Positions 49,412 through 57,415 of a stretch of DNA of 64,000 nucleotides are shown piece by piece. A model generated the notes under the pieces. The model was given only the letters and a program-made list of their open reading frames with translations. It was not told the DNA's origin and searched no databases. Source of the DNA: Microbulbifer sp. HZ11 (GTDB lineage Bacteria; Pseudomonadota; Gammaproteobacteria; Pseudomonadales; Cellvibrionaceae). The position numbers and the translations under genes were made by a program. The stretch is from contig NZ_JELR01000001.1 of assembly GCF_000708675.1 (NCBI RefSeq), positions 496,001 through 560,000 on the forward strand, read 5' to 3'. How positions within the stretch are numbered: the stretch's first letter is position 1; the number at the start of each line of letters is the position of its first letter.

Positions 49412-49612
49412 TTATTTACTGGACCAGTGCACATGCACGATCTTCCCGTCGTCGCCCATGTGAGTGAGCACCAAGGTTTCCAGCTCGGAAAACAGTGCCG
49501 GATCTACTTCCGCTTGCGGCTTGTCGCCGTGAGCCATATTCAGCGCAACTGCGCTGAATATGATGCAGAATCCTAATGTGTGAATGGATTTGAACAGTTC
49601 TAGCAGTTCAAT
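49412..49612 (-). CDS. Small secreted-type protein at the end of the copper operon
   Basis: The minus-strand frame gives 66 aa if it starts at the ATT at 49612, preceded by ACAGGAAAA; no ATG, GTG or TTG fits in frame before the hydrophobic segment. The protein begins with a signal-like stretch (LGFCIIFSAVALNMAHG) and ends MGDDGKIVHVHWSSK after an acidic ELETLVL region. It begins eight bases past the cytochrome c stop. I do not recognise the family. The frame is open to its stop over the whole length and has normal amino-acid use, so a real small periplasmic protein is likely. Confidence 0.5.
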   Translation of the reverse strand: MELLELFKSIHTLGFCIIFSAVALNMAHGDKPQAEVDPALFSELETLVLTHMGDDGKIVHVHWSSK

Positions 49613-49620
49613 TTTTCCTG

Positions 49621-50154
49621 TCAGTGATGACCTGAATCTTCTTCATCGCGTGCAGTAATGATCTGGTATTGCTGTGGCGTCAAGTCGGGCAGCTTCTGCA
49701 AAAATGCCACCATAGCCCAGATGCGCCCGTCGTCGTGCGTGGGGCCCCAGGCGGGCATACCGGAGGCCTTGACGCCGTGCTTGATGATCCAGAATTGTCG
49801 GCGCACGCGTTGTTGCGGGTCGCCGCTTCCCGGCTTGGTGAGGTCAGGCGGTGCCGGGTAGAGGCCGAGACTGAAATCACTCTCTGTCACTCCCGGTTTC
49901 AGGTGGCAGCCCACACACATGTCGTTGTAGTCGGCGCCGCCTGAAAGCAGCAGTTCCGGGTCCTTGAGTTCCGGTAGCTGCACGTTCCGTGATGCGCGTG
50001 CGATGGACTTCTCGCGCAGAGTCTCCAGCAGCCAGTGGGTGAATTTGGTGTGCGGTACGTCGGCGCCCATGGGGTAGCTGCCGGAGTAGACGAACGTTAG
50101 TAGTCCAGCGGCTACAATCAGAATTGTGAGTAGCAGTGTCTTTAGTGCTGTCAA
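49621..50154 (-). CDS. Membrane-anchored c-type cytochrome
   Basis: 177 aa from a TTG at 50154, chosen because GGAGGA lies six bases upstream; the longer frame to 50193 begins within a hairpin. An N-terminal membrane anchor (about 5-25) is followed by a single haem c motif CVGCH (about 78-82), and a Met ligand is likely in SGMPAWGPTHDD. It would sit in the periplasm and pass electrons, perhaps from the copper oxidation system to the respiratory chain. Such cytochromes occur with copper-resistance operons in marine gammaproteobacteria. Confidence 0.85.
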   Translation of the reverse strand: MTALKTLLLTILIVAAGLLTFVYSGSYPMGADVPHTKFTHWLLETLREKSIARASRNVQLPELKDPELLLSGGADYNDMCVGCHLKPGVTESDFSLGLYPAPPDLTKPGSGDPQQRVRRQFWIIKHGVKASGMPAWGPTHDDGRIWAMVAFLQKLPDLTPQQYQIITARDEEDSGHH

Positions 50155-50174
50155 AATATTCCTCCAATAGGAAA

Positions 50175-50190
50175 GGGGGCTGTCGCCCCC
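50175..50190 (-). terminator. Short hairpin between the Met/His-rich gene and the cytochrome gene
   Basis: A six-base G/C stem (GGGGGC/GCCCCC, loop TGTC on the plus strand) with TTT following on the minus strand. It lies seven bases past the stop of the Met/His-rich gene and may cause partial termination. Confidence 0.35.
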
Positions 50191-50196
50191 CAATCC

Positions 50197-50490
50197 TTAT
50201 TTCTCTTCAAGCTTTTGCGGTTTCGGCGGGTCTTCGTGGTGATGGCCTTCACCGTGATGAGCATGCTCAGAGTGAGTGTCTCGCTCCGCATGTTGCATCT
50301 GCTCTGCGCACTTTTTCATCATCGCCTGCATGACTGGATCATCGGCATCCATTGTCGAGTGATCCATCTCCTTCATCGCAGCACAGTTTGCCTTTTCTGT
50401 GTTTTCCTTATGCATGCTAGGGTCATGGGCCTGAGCGGTGCTCGCGGCGACGAGGGTGAAAGTGCAGAGCAGCTTGTTGAAGGTGTTCAT
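50197..50490 (-). CDS. Periplasmic Met/His-rich copper-binding-type protein
   Basis: 97 aa from the ATG at 50490, with GGAGATAACT upstream. A signal peptide (FNKLLCTFTLVAASTAQA, cleaved about residue 21) is followed by Met/His-rich segments: HDPSMHK, MKEMDHSTM, MQAMMKKCAEQMQH and HSEHAHHGEGHHHED. The pattern fits copper storage or shuttling in the periplasm. It is the third gene downstream of pcoA in the operon. No named family is certain. Confidence 0.75.
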   Translation of the reverse strand: MNTFNKLLCTFTLVAASTAQAHDPSMHKENTEKANCAAMKEMDHSTMDADDPVMQAMMKKCAEQMQHAERDTHSEHAHHGEGHHHEDPPKPQKLEEK

Positions 50491-50513
50491 AGTTATCTCC
50501 AAGTTTTTTAAAA

Positions 50514-50573
50514 GATCCGCGGTCCATTCTCCGAGCTTGAGTTCTGCCTGGATTAGAGGAAAGTCCGCGGATC
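50514..50573 (-). repeat. Inverted repeat between copB and the Met/His-rich gene
   Basis: GATCCGCGG at 50514-50522 and CCGCGGATC at 50565-50573 pair over nine bases around a 42-base loop. It lies just after copB within the operon and could set the relative expression of the two parts; no T tract follows. Confidence 0.4.
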
Positions 50574-50610
50574 CTTATAGTGCGATAAATTACAAGTCCC
50601 GATTACCTGA

Positions 50611-51465
50611 CTAAAACCAGGCGTGCAGCCCGATTACCCAGGTCATTTCACTGGTGGCCTCGCCGTCGTCACGGGCGAAGTCCGCGGTGTTACCGAATTT
50701 CTTCTCGTAATTGACGCCAATATAAGGTGCAAACTGCGGAGTGAATTCATAGCGTAAGCGCAGACCGGCCTCGACGTCGGAAAGTCCGGAACCAGTATGG
50801 GTTCCAGGTGTGTTCTGGCCGAAGAAGTTCACTTCAATTTCCGGACTTAAAATCCACTGCTGAGTGAATAGGAGCTCGTACTCGGCCTCCACACGTAGGG
50901 CGGTGTCCCCGTCTTCGCCGACAAACAGCGATGTGTCGACCTCGAAGAAGTAGGGCGCGAGCCCGTTCAGGGCAAGGACGCCCCAGTTGCGACTGTCGCT
51001 TTCCAGTTCGAAGTCGTGGCGCACGCCCATCTGGATATCCCAGTAGGGGGCAATGGCGCGGCTGTACAGTGCCTGTAATTCGGCTTTTTCCGTCTCGCCT
51101 TCCGCCCGTTCGACTTCCGTCTTGAACCATGCCTTGTGCTTGTCGCCGCCGAACCACACGCTGCCTTCCAGCGCGCTGCCGTCGTCCTCGCGTGCCTCCA
51201 GCTGGTCGATGGTGACCTTGGTCAGTAGCACCTCGTGGTCCATTACGTGATCGGGTTCGTTGGGGGCGTGACGGAGGTTCGATGCAGCGGCTGCGCTGTC
51301 CTCTTGCGGTGCGGGATAGCCGTGCCCCATGTGCTGATGGGCCGCGTGTTCATCGTCCTGCATCGAATGGGTGTGCTGTGTGTGCGATTCTTCCGCGGCG
51401 TGCGCCAGCGGCGCCGCCAGGGTTAATGCCAGTAGGGTTTTTCTGTTCATTTGCATCGTCCTCAT
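50611..51465 (-). CDS. copB: Outer-membrane copper resistance protein CopB
   Basis: 284 aa. A signal peptide (about 1-23) and a His/Met-rich segment (HTQHTHSMQDDEHAAHQHM, about 27-46) precede a beta-barrel with alternating hydrophobic strands: VLLTKVTIDQLE, GGDKHKAWFKTE, YWDIQMGVRHDFELE and a C-terminal GLHAWF ending in Phe, as in outer-membrane barrels. CopB/PcoB works with the multicopper oxidase in periplasmic copper tolerance. Its ATGA overlaps the pcoA stop, so the two are coupled. Confidence 0.93.
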   Translation of the reverse strand: MRTMQMNRKTLLALTLAAPLAHAAEESHTQHTHSMQDDEHAAHQHMGHGYPAPQEDSAAAASNLRHAPNEPDHVMDHEVLLTKVTIDQLEAREDDGSALEGSVWFGGDKHKAWFKTEVERAEGETEKAELQALYSRAIAPYWDIQMGVRHDFELESDSRNWGVLALNGLAPYFFEVDTSLFVGEDGDTALRVEAEYELLFTQQWILSPEIEVNFFGQNTPGTHTGSGLSDVEAGLRLRYEFTPQFAPYIGVNYEKKFGNTADFARDDGEATSEMTWVIGLHAWF

Positions 51466-53444
51466 ACCACTCTTACTTCGCGGAACATGCCGGGCATGTG
51501 GTACAGCAGGTGGCAGTGGTAGGCCCAGCGGCCGTAGGCATCGGCAGTCACCAGATAGCTGATCTTGGAGCCCGGTTGCACAATGATCGTGTGCTTGCGC
51601 GGGATGTACTCGCTGTCGCCGGTTTCCAGTTCACTCCACATGCCGTGTAGGTGAATGGGGTGCGTCATCATGGTGTCGTTCACCAGGGTGATGCGGATAC
51701 GCTCGCCGTATTTCAGCATCAGGGGTTCGGCATCGTTGAACTTGATCCCATCCATCGACCACATGTAGCGGTGCATATTGCCGGTCAGATGCAGTTGCAG
51801 CTCGCGGGTGGGCTCGCGCCTGTCGAGGGTGGGGGTAAGGTTGCGGATATCCGCATAGGTAAGTACCCGGCGACCGTAGCGGATATCGTGATCGCGCAGG
51901 CCGATACCGGGATCATTCAGTCCGTTGCCGGGCATCTCTGAGCGCATATCCACGCCGTAGCGGTATTCGCTGGGCAGGTGCACGATGGGGCTGTTGCTAC
52001 CGTGTCCGGCGCGGCCCAGGCCATCGGTAAACCAGACGCCCTGCATGCCGCCGAGCTCGGGGCGTCCACCGTGCAGGCTGTACTGCCCGGCGTTACCGGA
52101 TTGCATGCCGGCGTGCTGGGAGTGATCCATGCCGCTCATGCTGTCCATATCGTGGCCACTGTGATCCATGCTACCCATGTTGTGGCCGCTGTGGTCCATG
52201 CCGCCCATGTCGTGGCCGCTGTGGTCCATGCCGTTCATGCTGCCCATATCGTGGCCGCTGTGGCCCATGCCATTCATGCCGCCCATATTGTGGCCGGAAT
52301 GATCCATGCCCATATCGCGGTGGGTGAGGACCGGGGCGTAATCCATCGCCGGGACTTCGGCGCGCAGTTCCGGGTGCGGTGTCAGGGTGCCGCGGGCAAA
52401 ACCGCTGCGGTCGATGGTCTGGGCGAAGAGGGTATAGGCGCGGTCGTCCACCGGCTCAACTACGACGTCGTAAGTTTCCGCTACGCCGATGCGGAACTCA
52501 TCCACGGTAACCGGCTCGATGTTCTGACCGTCACTCGCCACCACCGTCATCTTCAGCCCCGGAATCCGGATATCGAAAATCGACATGGCGGAGCCGTTGA
52601 TAAAGCGCAAGCGGACCTTCTCTCCCCGCTTGAATTGCGCCATCCAGTTGCCATCTGGGGTCTGGCCATTCATCAGGTAGGTATAGGTGTAACCGGTGAC
52701 GTCGGAGATATCGCGGTCGGACATGCGCATCTCGTTCCACATCTTGCGGTCCTGCCATGTCTGGGCGACCCCTTTCTGGCGGATCTCATCCCACAGATCG
52801 CCGGCGGTGCGACGTCGGCGATTGTAGTAGTGCCCCTCTTTTTTGAGCTTGGCGTAAATGTCGTGGGGGGATTCGTCACTCCAGTCGGAGAGCATTACCA
52901 CGTAATCGCGATCATAGGCGACCGGGTCGGGCTCTGCTGGGTCGATAACGATGGAGCCGTAATGTCCCTGTTGCTCTTGGAAGTCCGAGTGGCTGTGGTA
53001 CCAGTAGGTGCCGCTCTGGTTCAGTTCAAACTGATAGGTAAAGGTTTCACCGGGGCGGATACCGTTGAAGCTGAGCCCGGGCACACCGTCCATACCCGTG
53101 GGAAGGATGATGCCGTGCCAGTGGATGGAAGTATCATGTGCTAGATGGTTGGTGACATTGAGGGTCACCGTTTCACCTTCTTTCCAGCGCAAGATCGGGG
53201 CGGGCACCGAGCCGTTAGTGGCGACTGCGGTGCGCTCGCGGCCGGTGAAATTCACCGGCAGATAATTCACGTGCAGATCAAACTGGTTGCCGCGCAGCGT
53301 TTGCGGTGTAGGGTTGGCACGGGGTGTGGCGCTGCTTGCACCCGCGGGTATGCCCAATAGTGCCGCGCCCGCGGCGATCCCGGTGACAAAGCGCCGCCGT
53401 GACAGGGGCGGTAGTGCAATCTGGGGTTCTCGGATTTTGTTCAT
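51462..53444 (-). CDS. pcoA: Periplasmic multicopper oxidase (CopA/PcoA family)
   Basis: 660 aa from the ATG at 53444, with GAGG upstream; the longer frame runs into the DUF411 gene. A Tat signal (SRRRFVTGIAAGAALLG) exports the folded enzyme. Copper ligands are in SIHWHGI, YWYHSHSD, HPIHLHGMW and the type 1 site HCHLLYHMPGMF. A Met/His repeat region with six MDHSGHxM-like units sits near residues 380-450. It oxidises Cu(I) to the less toxic Cu(II). It is second in the DUF411-pcoA-copB operon. The short symbol copA is also used for this family, not to be confused with the ATPase. Confidence 0.95.
   Translation of the reverse strand: MNKIREPQIALPPLSRRRFVTGIAAGAALLGIPAGASSATPRANPTPQTLRGNQFDLHVNYLPVNFTGRERTAVATNGSVPAPILRWKEGETVTLNVTNHLAHDTSIHWHGIILPTGMDGVPGLSFNGIRPGETFTYQFELNQSGTYWYHSHSDFQEQQGHYGSIVIDPAEPDPVAYDRDYVVMLSDWSDESPHDIYAKLKKEGHYYNRRRRTAGDLWDEIRQKGVAQTWQDRKMWNEMRMSDRDISDVTGYTYTYLMNGQTPDGNWMAQFKRGEKVRLRFINGSAMSIFDIRIPGLKMTVVASDGQNIEPVTVDEFRIGVAETYDVVVEPVDDRAYTLFAQTIDRSGFARGTLTPHPELRAEVPAMDYAPVLTHRDMGMDHSGHNMGGMNGMGHSGHDMGSMNGMDHSGHDMGGMDHSGHNMGSMDHSGHDMDSMSGMDHSQHAGMQSGNAGQYSLHGGRPELGGMQGVWFTDGLGRAGHGSNSPIVHLPSEYRYGVDMRSEMPGNGLNDPGIGLRDHDIRYGRRVLTYADIRNLTPTLDRREPTRELQLHLTGNMHRYMWSMDGIKFNDAEPLMLKYGERIRITLVNDTMMTHPIHLHGMWSELETGDSEYIPRKHTIIVQPGSKISYLVTADAYGRWAYHCHLLYHMPGMFREVRVV
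52104..52307 (-). repeat. Tandem Met/His repeats inside pcoA
   Basis: Six units of the type MDHSGHxM (one MGHSGHDM, last one MDHSQHAGM) with short spacers are encoded here in about 200 bases. They form the presumed extra copper-binding loop of the oxidase. Near-identical DNA units suggest expansion by slippage. Confidence 0.85.
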
Positions 53445-53451
53445 CGGTACC

Positions 53452-53985
53452 TCAGTGTTGTTGTTCAAAACGATCGATGCTCGCATATACAGTGGTGCTG
53501 CCATCTTTACTGAGCTGTAGCACCTTGTAGGGGGCGAAGCGGTCGCCCACTTCCATGCCGGGGCTGCCCAACGGCATGGCGGGTACCGCCAGGCCACGGG
53601 CACCCGCGGGCGGATTCTGCAGGAACTGGCGAATCAGTTTCGCCGGGATATGCCCTTCGAAAACATAGCCGTTCGGCGACACACTGGTGTGGCAGGATTG
53701 GAACTCCGCGGCAATCTGGTACTTGTCCTTGACGGCATTCAGGTCAGAAACGTTCTGTGCGTCGACTTCGAGGCTGTTGTCGGCGGCGTGTTCCACCCAC
53801 AATTTACAGCAGCCGCAAGTGGCACTTTTATAGGTGGTCAGTGTAGAGACGATGGGGGCGACGGCCGCGACATCAGCGCTATCTTCGCTCATATCGTGGT
53901 CGTGGTCGTAATCGGCTTTGGCGCAGGCGGTCAATGCGAGCAGTGCGGAAATGGCCAGGCTGCGCAGAAAAATATTCTGTTTCAT
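53452..53985 (-). CDS. DUF411 metal-binding lipoprotein
   Basis: 177 aa. The N-terminus has a lipobox-like ALLALTAC (about 15-22), so the protein is probably a lipoprotein. An acidic/His linker (DYDHDHDMSED) is followed by YKSATCGCCKLWVEHA (about 52-67), the DUF411 signature with CxCC, and QSCHTSVSPNGYVFEGHIP. DUF411 proteins are common in copper and silver operons and probably bind Cu in the periplasm. It is the first gene of the copper operon and ends seven bases before the pcoA start. Confidence 0.88.
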   Translation of the reverse strand: MKQNIFLRSLAISALLALTACAKADYDHDHDMSEDSADVAAVAPIVSTLTTYKSATCGCCKLWVEHAADNSLEVDAQNVSDLNAVKDKYQIAAEFQSCHTSVSPNGYVFEGHIPAKLIRQFLQNPPAGARGLAVPAMPLGSPGMEVGDRFAPYKVLQLSKDGSTTVYASIDRFEQQH

Positions 53986-54175
53986 AAATCAATTCCAACC
54001 TCGTAGTGGTCACGTTTGAGTGACGGCACTGTTTTGGTAACGGTGCTGGGCCCGGTTTCGACAGTGCGAGTGCGGGCGACAGCGAAACGCGTGCGATGAC
54101 AAAGCTCGGAGCGCGGTTATCGCAACAGTTTGAAATGAGGAAAAGTGCGCCAGTCGGCGCGCAGGGATCCCCGGG

Positions 54176-54622
54176 TCAGGCAGACCGGGGTGGTTTGATC
54201 AGGGATTCGGGCTCGGCAGATGAGGCGAGATCCCGGTAGGTTACTTGCAGGGAAGTGCGAGGCATGGGGATGCCGGCCGTTTCCACTGGCGGCAAAACGG
54301 TGGCGCAGTGGCTGGGGCAACAAGTACAGCTTGCGCTGCAGAGGCCGCCCGTGGTGTTCACACCGGTATCGGAGGACTGCGTACAGCGATCAGTACCGCT
54401 GGGCGACGGAGCGGTAGGCATATCTCCACAATGTGCGGATGTCTGCGCGCTATCCACCGCCTGGTGGTGACCCGCTTGGATGTCGATATCGGAATCAATA
54501 TCCATGACCGTAGCTTTGGCCATCGTCGGCGCTGACATTTCCGCGCACGGCTGTGCGGCCGCCTGTCCGAAGACAGACAGCAACATAAGCGTTGCCATGA
54601 TCCGTGCGATAAATCTTTGCAT
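54176..54622 (-). CDS. Small secreted Cys-rich protein (CopL-like)
   Basis: 148 aa. A signal peptide (about 1-23, ending GQAAAQ) is followed by a Ser/Asp/His-rich region and then LCSASCTCCPSHCATVLP (about 93-110), and the end is YRDLASSAEPESLIKPPRSA. The block and the tail pattern match the protein at 60323-60706, so the two are paralogues. Such Cys/His-rich proteins occur with copper operons (CopL) and may bind copper. It lies downstream of the reductase gene, but a hairpin separates them. Confidence 0.62.
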   Translation of the reverse strand: MQRFIARIMATLMLLSVFGQAAAQPCAEMSAPTMAKATVMDIDSDIDIQAGHHQAVDSAQTSAHCGDMPTAPSPSGTDRCTQSSDTGVNTTGGLCSASCTCCPSHCATVLPPVETAGIPMPRTSLQVTYRDLASSAEPESLIKPPRSA

Positions 54623-54684
54623 GTCAGCTGGTTTTTGATGGAAGCCCGAAGGTTAGGGGTTTCTAGTCACTATGGCAAGTGGAC

Positions 54685-54725
54685 AACGGCGCGTACCGAA
54701 AGGTTTCCGGTGCGCGCCGTTTTTC
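54685..54725. terminator. Hairpin between the reductase gene and the CopL-like gene
   Basis: AACGGCGCG...CGCGCCGTTTTT with an inner CCG/CGG gives a stem of more than 12 bp. It has a T tract on the plus strand and only a weak one on the minus strand, where the transcription arrives 3 bases past the reductase stop; it may still terminate. Confidence 0.5.
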
Positions 54726-54728
54726 CTG

Positions 54729-56591
54729 TTAATTGCCGAAATCATCAAACGCGATCTGTTCTTCGCGCACGCCGAGTCGCTTCAGCATGGCGATGCTTGC
54801 GCGCAGCATGGCGGGCGGTCCGCACAGATAAAATTCGCAATTGCCGATATCCGGATGCTGGCGCAGATAGCTGTCCGCGGCGATATCGCTGATAAAGCCG
54901 GTCGCACCCTGCCAGGTGTCTTGCGGACGCGGGTCCGACAGGCCCAGTTGCCACTGGAAGTTGTCGTGCTGCTGCGCCAGTTCATCGAACAGTTCGGCGT
55001 AAAACACCTCGCGCAGATTGCGCGCGCCATACCAGAATCGCATTGGCCGCTGGGTGCCGTGATTGCGTAATTGGTCGACAATCATCGAGCGCAGCGGTGC
55101 CATACCCGCACCGCCGCCAATCAGGATGATCTCGCGCTCGCTGTCCTGCACATGGAAGCTGCCGAATGGGCCGCTCAGCTGGACCTGGTCGCCCGGCTGC
55201 AGATTGAACATGTAGCTGGAGCCGGCACCTGCGGGCAGGGTTTCCCGTCCTGCGGGGGGGGGCTGTATCCGCACATTGAGCAGGATGGATTCATTCGCGC
55301 TGGTGCTTTCCTCTGGCGCATTCGCCATCGAATAGGAGCGACGCAGGGGTGCTGTGTGGTTGCTGCCGGCGGCACCCAGCCAGGGCTGCCAGTCATTGCT
55401 GTACTGTGTATCCAGTGGCGTGTCGACGAGGCGCAGCTGGTGCGGCGGAATCTCGACCTGTACAAAGCCGCCGGCGCGGAAGCCGAACGGGCGCTCGCCT
55501 CGGGGCGCCAACCGGATTTCCTTGATGAAGGGCGTCAGGAAGCGGGTCTCCTGTACCTCGGCGGTGAAGGCGCCGGCCTGCAACACACTGTCATCCAGCG
55601 TCAGGCGGGTGGCGGCCACTGCGCGCTGTTGGCAGGCGAGGCGCTGGCCGGCTGCCAGTTGCGCTGCGGACAGCAGGACCTTCTCGCTGCTGGTGATCGG
55701 CGCGTCGGCGTCGAGCTGCACCTGGCACAGGCCGCAGCTACCGCCGCCACCACAGTTCGAGGGCAGTTGCACGCCACTGGCGGCGAGGCCGTCGAACAGG
55801 TTGACGCCGCTCGGCAAGGCCAGCTTCTGCACCGGGGTGGCAGCCTGATCGAGCAGGGTTACTGCAACTTTGCTGCCACGCAGTTTGGCCAGCAGATTGA
55901 AGTCGTGGCGGGAGAAGCTGGAAAACAGCATCACACAGCCGGAAATGGACAGCAGCAGGGCACCGATACCGAAAATCACCACGAACGGGTTGTTGAAATC
56001 CTGGCGCTCGGTGTAGTCCATGATGTGCAGCATCCAGAAGATATCGAACAGCCGCCAGGTGTCGTTGCGGCGCTCAATTACGCGGCCGTCCGCGGCGGAG
56101 ATATATAGGCTGGTATTGCCTTCATCCACGATATCGACACGCCATACGGGCCCGTCGTGACGGCGGGATTCCATATTTGGCTGTGGCAGACGCTGAGGGC
56201 TGCCGATCAGGCTGTCGTCGCCGGCATAGTCGCGCGCGGCGATTGCCACGGCCAGGGCAGCATCGATCACCAGTGGATTGCCACTTTGTGCATCGCGCAG
56301 CTCGATCCCTGCATCGGTCTCTACCCGGTACACCGGGCGGTCAAAGCCCGGTTGCAGGCGGATATCCACCACGCTGCTACCGGCGTTTTGGTAAAGGCCG
56401 ACAATCTCGCTATGGGGTACCAGCGATGTGCCGGCGGAGAGCGGCGTGGTCTCCTGACGCTCGGCCAGATGGCGGCCGCTGACGATATTGGAATCCAGCA
56501 GCGCAAAGGCGAGGCCGCTGGCGAGCCACAGTGCCAGTTGCACGCCGATCACCAGGCTCAGCCATTTGTGCGCGATTTTGATGAAATTCAT
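54729..56591 (-). CDS. PepSY-domain membrane protein fused to a ferredoxin and NAD(P)H-flavin reductase (NqrF-like)
   Basis: 620 aa. The N-terminal half (1-245) is a PepSY-associated membrane protein with helices at about 8-30 and 205-230 and the HIMDYTERQDFNNP segment. It is joined to a [2Fe-2S] ferredoxin domain with SNCGGGGSCGLCQV (about 280-293) and a second Cys near QRLACQQ. An FAD domain with RRSYSMANAP and an NAD domain with IILIGGGAGMAPLRSM and CGPPAML follow. The layout is that of NqrF joined to a membrane reductase, so it would carry electrons from NAD(P)H across the membrane to reduce a metal complex. It overlaps the next PepSY gene by four bases. Confidence 0.85.
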   Translation of the reverse strand: MNFIKIAHKWLSLVIGVQLALWLASGLAFALLDSNIVSGRHLAERQETTPLSAGTSLVPHSEIVGLYQNAGSSVVDIRLQPGFDRPVYRVETDAGIELRDAQSGNPLVIDAALAVAIAARDYAGDDSLIGSPQRLPQPNMESRRHDGPVWRVDIVDEGNTSLYISAADGRVIERRNDTWRLFDIFWMLHIMDYTERQDFNNPFVVIFGIGALLLSISGCVMLFSSFSRHDFNLLAKLRGSKVAVTLLDQAATPVQKLALPSGVNLFDGLAASGVQLPSNCGGGGSCGLCQVQLDADAPITSSEKVLLSAAQLAAGQRLACQQRAVAATRLTLDDSVLQAGAFTAEVQETRFLTPFIKEIRLAPRGERPFGFRAGGFVQVEIPPHQLRLVDTPLDTQYSNDWQPWLGAAGSNHTAPLRRSYSMANAPEESTSANESILLNVRIQPPPAGRETLPAGAGSSYMFNLQPGDQVQLSGPFGSFHVQDSEREIILIGGGAGMAPLRSMIVDQLRNHGTQRPMRFWYGARNLREVFYAELFDELAQQHDNFQWQLGLSDPRPQDTWQGATGFISDIAADSYLRQHPDIGNCEFYLCGPPAMLRASIAMLKRLGVREEQIAFDDFGN

Positions 56592-57319
56592 TGTGCACCT
56601 CCCGTCGCGGCCGCGGTGCCGGCTGCTTTTTCCCTGCGCGCAAAGCTGTAGAACAGCAGGATCAGGCCGGCGAGAACGCCGGTCAGGCTGACAAGGGTGA
56701 CGATCAGCAGCAGCGGGTTATGGATATCGGCCCGCTCCTCGTAATCCATGATGTGCAGCATCCAGAAGAAATCGAACGCGCGCCAGTAGTTGTGGCGGCG
56801 GGTGACGAGTGCGCCGGTATTCGGGCTGATATAGAGACTGGTGCCGTAGCGGTCGTCAAAATTGACCCGCCACAGGGGCAGTGCGCGGGACTGCAGCTCG
56901 GTGGGCGGATTGTCGGTAATCAGTTCGGCGGATGCCGCCGGCAGGCTGCCGGAATAGTAGTGCTCCGCCAGTGCGCGGGCGCGGTCGCCATTGATGGGCG
57001 AGACTTCGCTGCCGCTGCGGGCGTCGACCAGGTGTGCACCGTCCGCGGCCAGGATCACGTAGTAGGGGGATGCCTGCAGCGCTTTCAGCTGGATGGATTT
57101 CACCCCGCTATAGCGCTCGAGTAATGCCTGGGTGGGCGCCAGGGTGCCCTGCTCCGTCGGCAGTGGCTCGCGCAGGTTTTTGACCAGGTGATCGCCGTGG
57201 ATAAAGTCCAGGTCCATCACCACCATGTAAACGCCGCTCAGGGTCCACAACAGGGCCTGGACGCCGACAAACAGAAATAGCCACTTGTGGACCTTTCTGG
57301 AAAGGGTTGCCGTTTGCAT
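56588..57319 (-). CDS. PepSY-associated membrane protein
   Basis: 243 aa. An N-terminal membrane helix (about 12-32), a periplasmic PepSY-type region with paired repeats, and C-terminal helices (about 205-230) with FFWMLHIMDYEERADIHNP identify this family. It resembles the N-terminal half of the gene that follows, so the pair probably arose by duplication. Such proteins occur as partners in ferric-siderophore reduction systems. It sits after the TonB receptor gene and overlaps the reductase gene by ATGA. Low complexity at the C-terminus (GTAAATGGAQ). Confidence 0.8.
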   Translation of the reverse strand: MQTATLSRKVHKWLFLFVGVQALLWTLSGVYMVVMDLDFIHGDHLVKNLREPLPTEQGTLAPTQALLERYSGVKSIQLKALQASPYYVILAADGAHLVDARSGSEVSPINGDRARALAEHYYSGSLPAASAELITDNPPTELQSRALPLWRVNFDDRYGTSLYISPNTGALVTRRHNYWRAFDFFWMLHIMDYEERADIHNPLLLIVTLVSLTGVLAGLILLFYSFARREKAAGTAAATGGAQ

Positions 57320-57373
57320 TGGTTTTATTCTCGGGTGTTTTCTCAGATACAGCTGGTGAGAAAATACACAGCT

Positions 57374-57394
57374 GGCGGGAGTGTACTTCCCGCC
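57374..57394 (-). terminator. Hairpin between the TonB receptor and PepSY genes
   Basis: GGCGGGA/TCCCGCC with a seven-base loop lies about 20 bases past the receptor stop; on the minus strand a TATTTT tract follows after nine bases. Probably a partial terminator that lets the PepSY pair be expressed less than the receptor. Confidence 0.45.
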
Positions 57395-57415
57395 GCTGTG
57401 AATGTCTCAGGGGGC

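Noticed and set aside
52104..52307. Regular repeats that could look like a CRISPR array
   Set aside because: The units are in frame inside pcoA, have no unique spacers, and encode MDHSGHxM-type peptides.
51978..53144. Long plus-strand frame (388 codons) opposite pcoA with His/Ala/Val repeats
   Set aside because: The repeats are only the reverse complement of the Met/His units of the oxidase; the oxidase frame has all family motifs.
55071..56108. 345-codon plus-strand frame opposite the PepSY/reductase gene
   Set aside because: Shadow of the reductase gene, whose 2Fe-2S, FAD and NAD motifs are clear.
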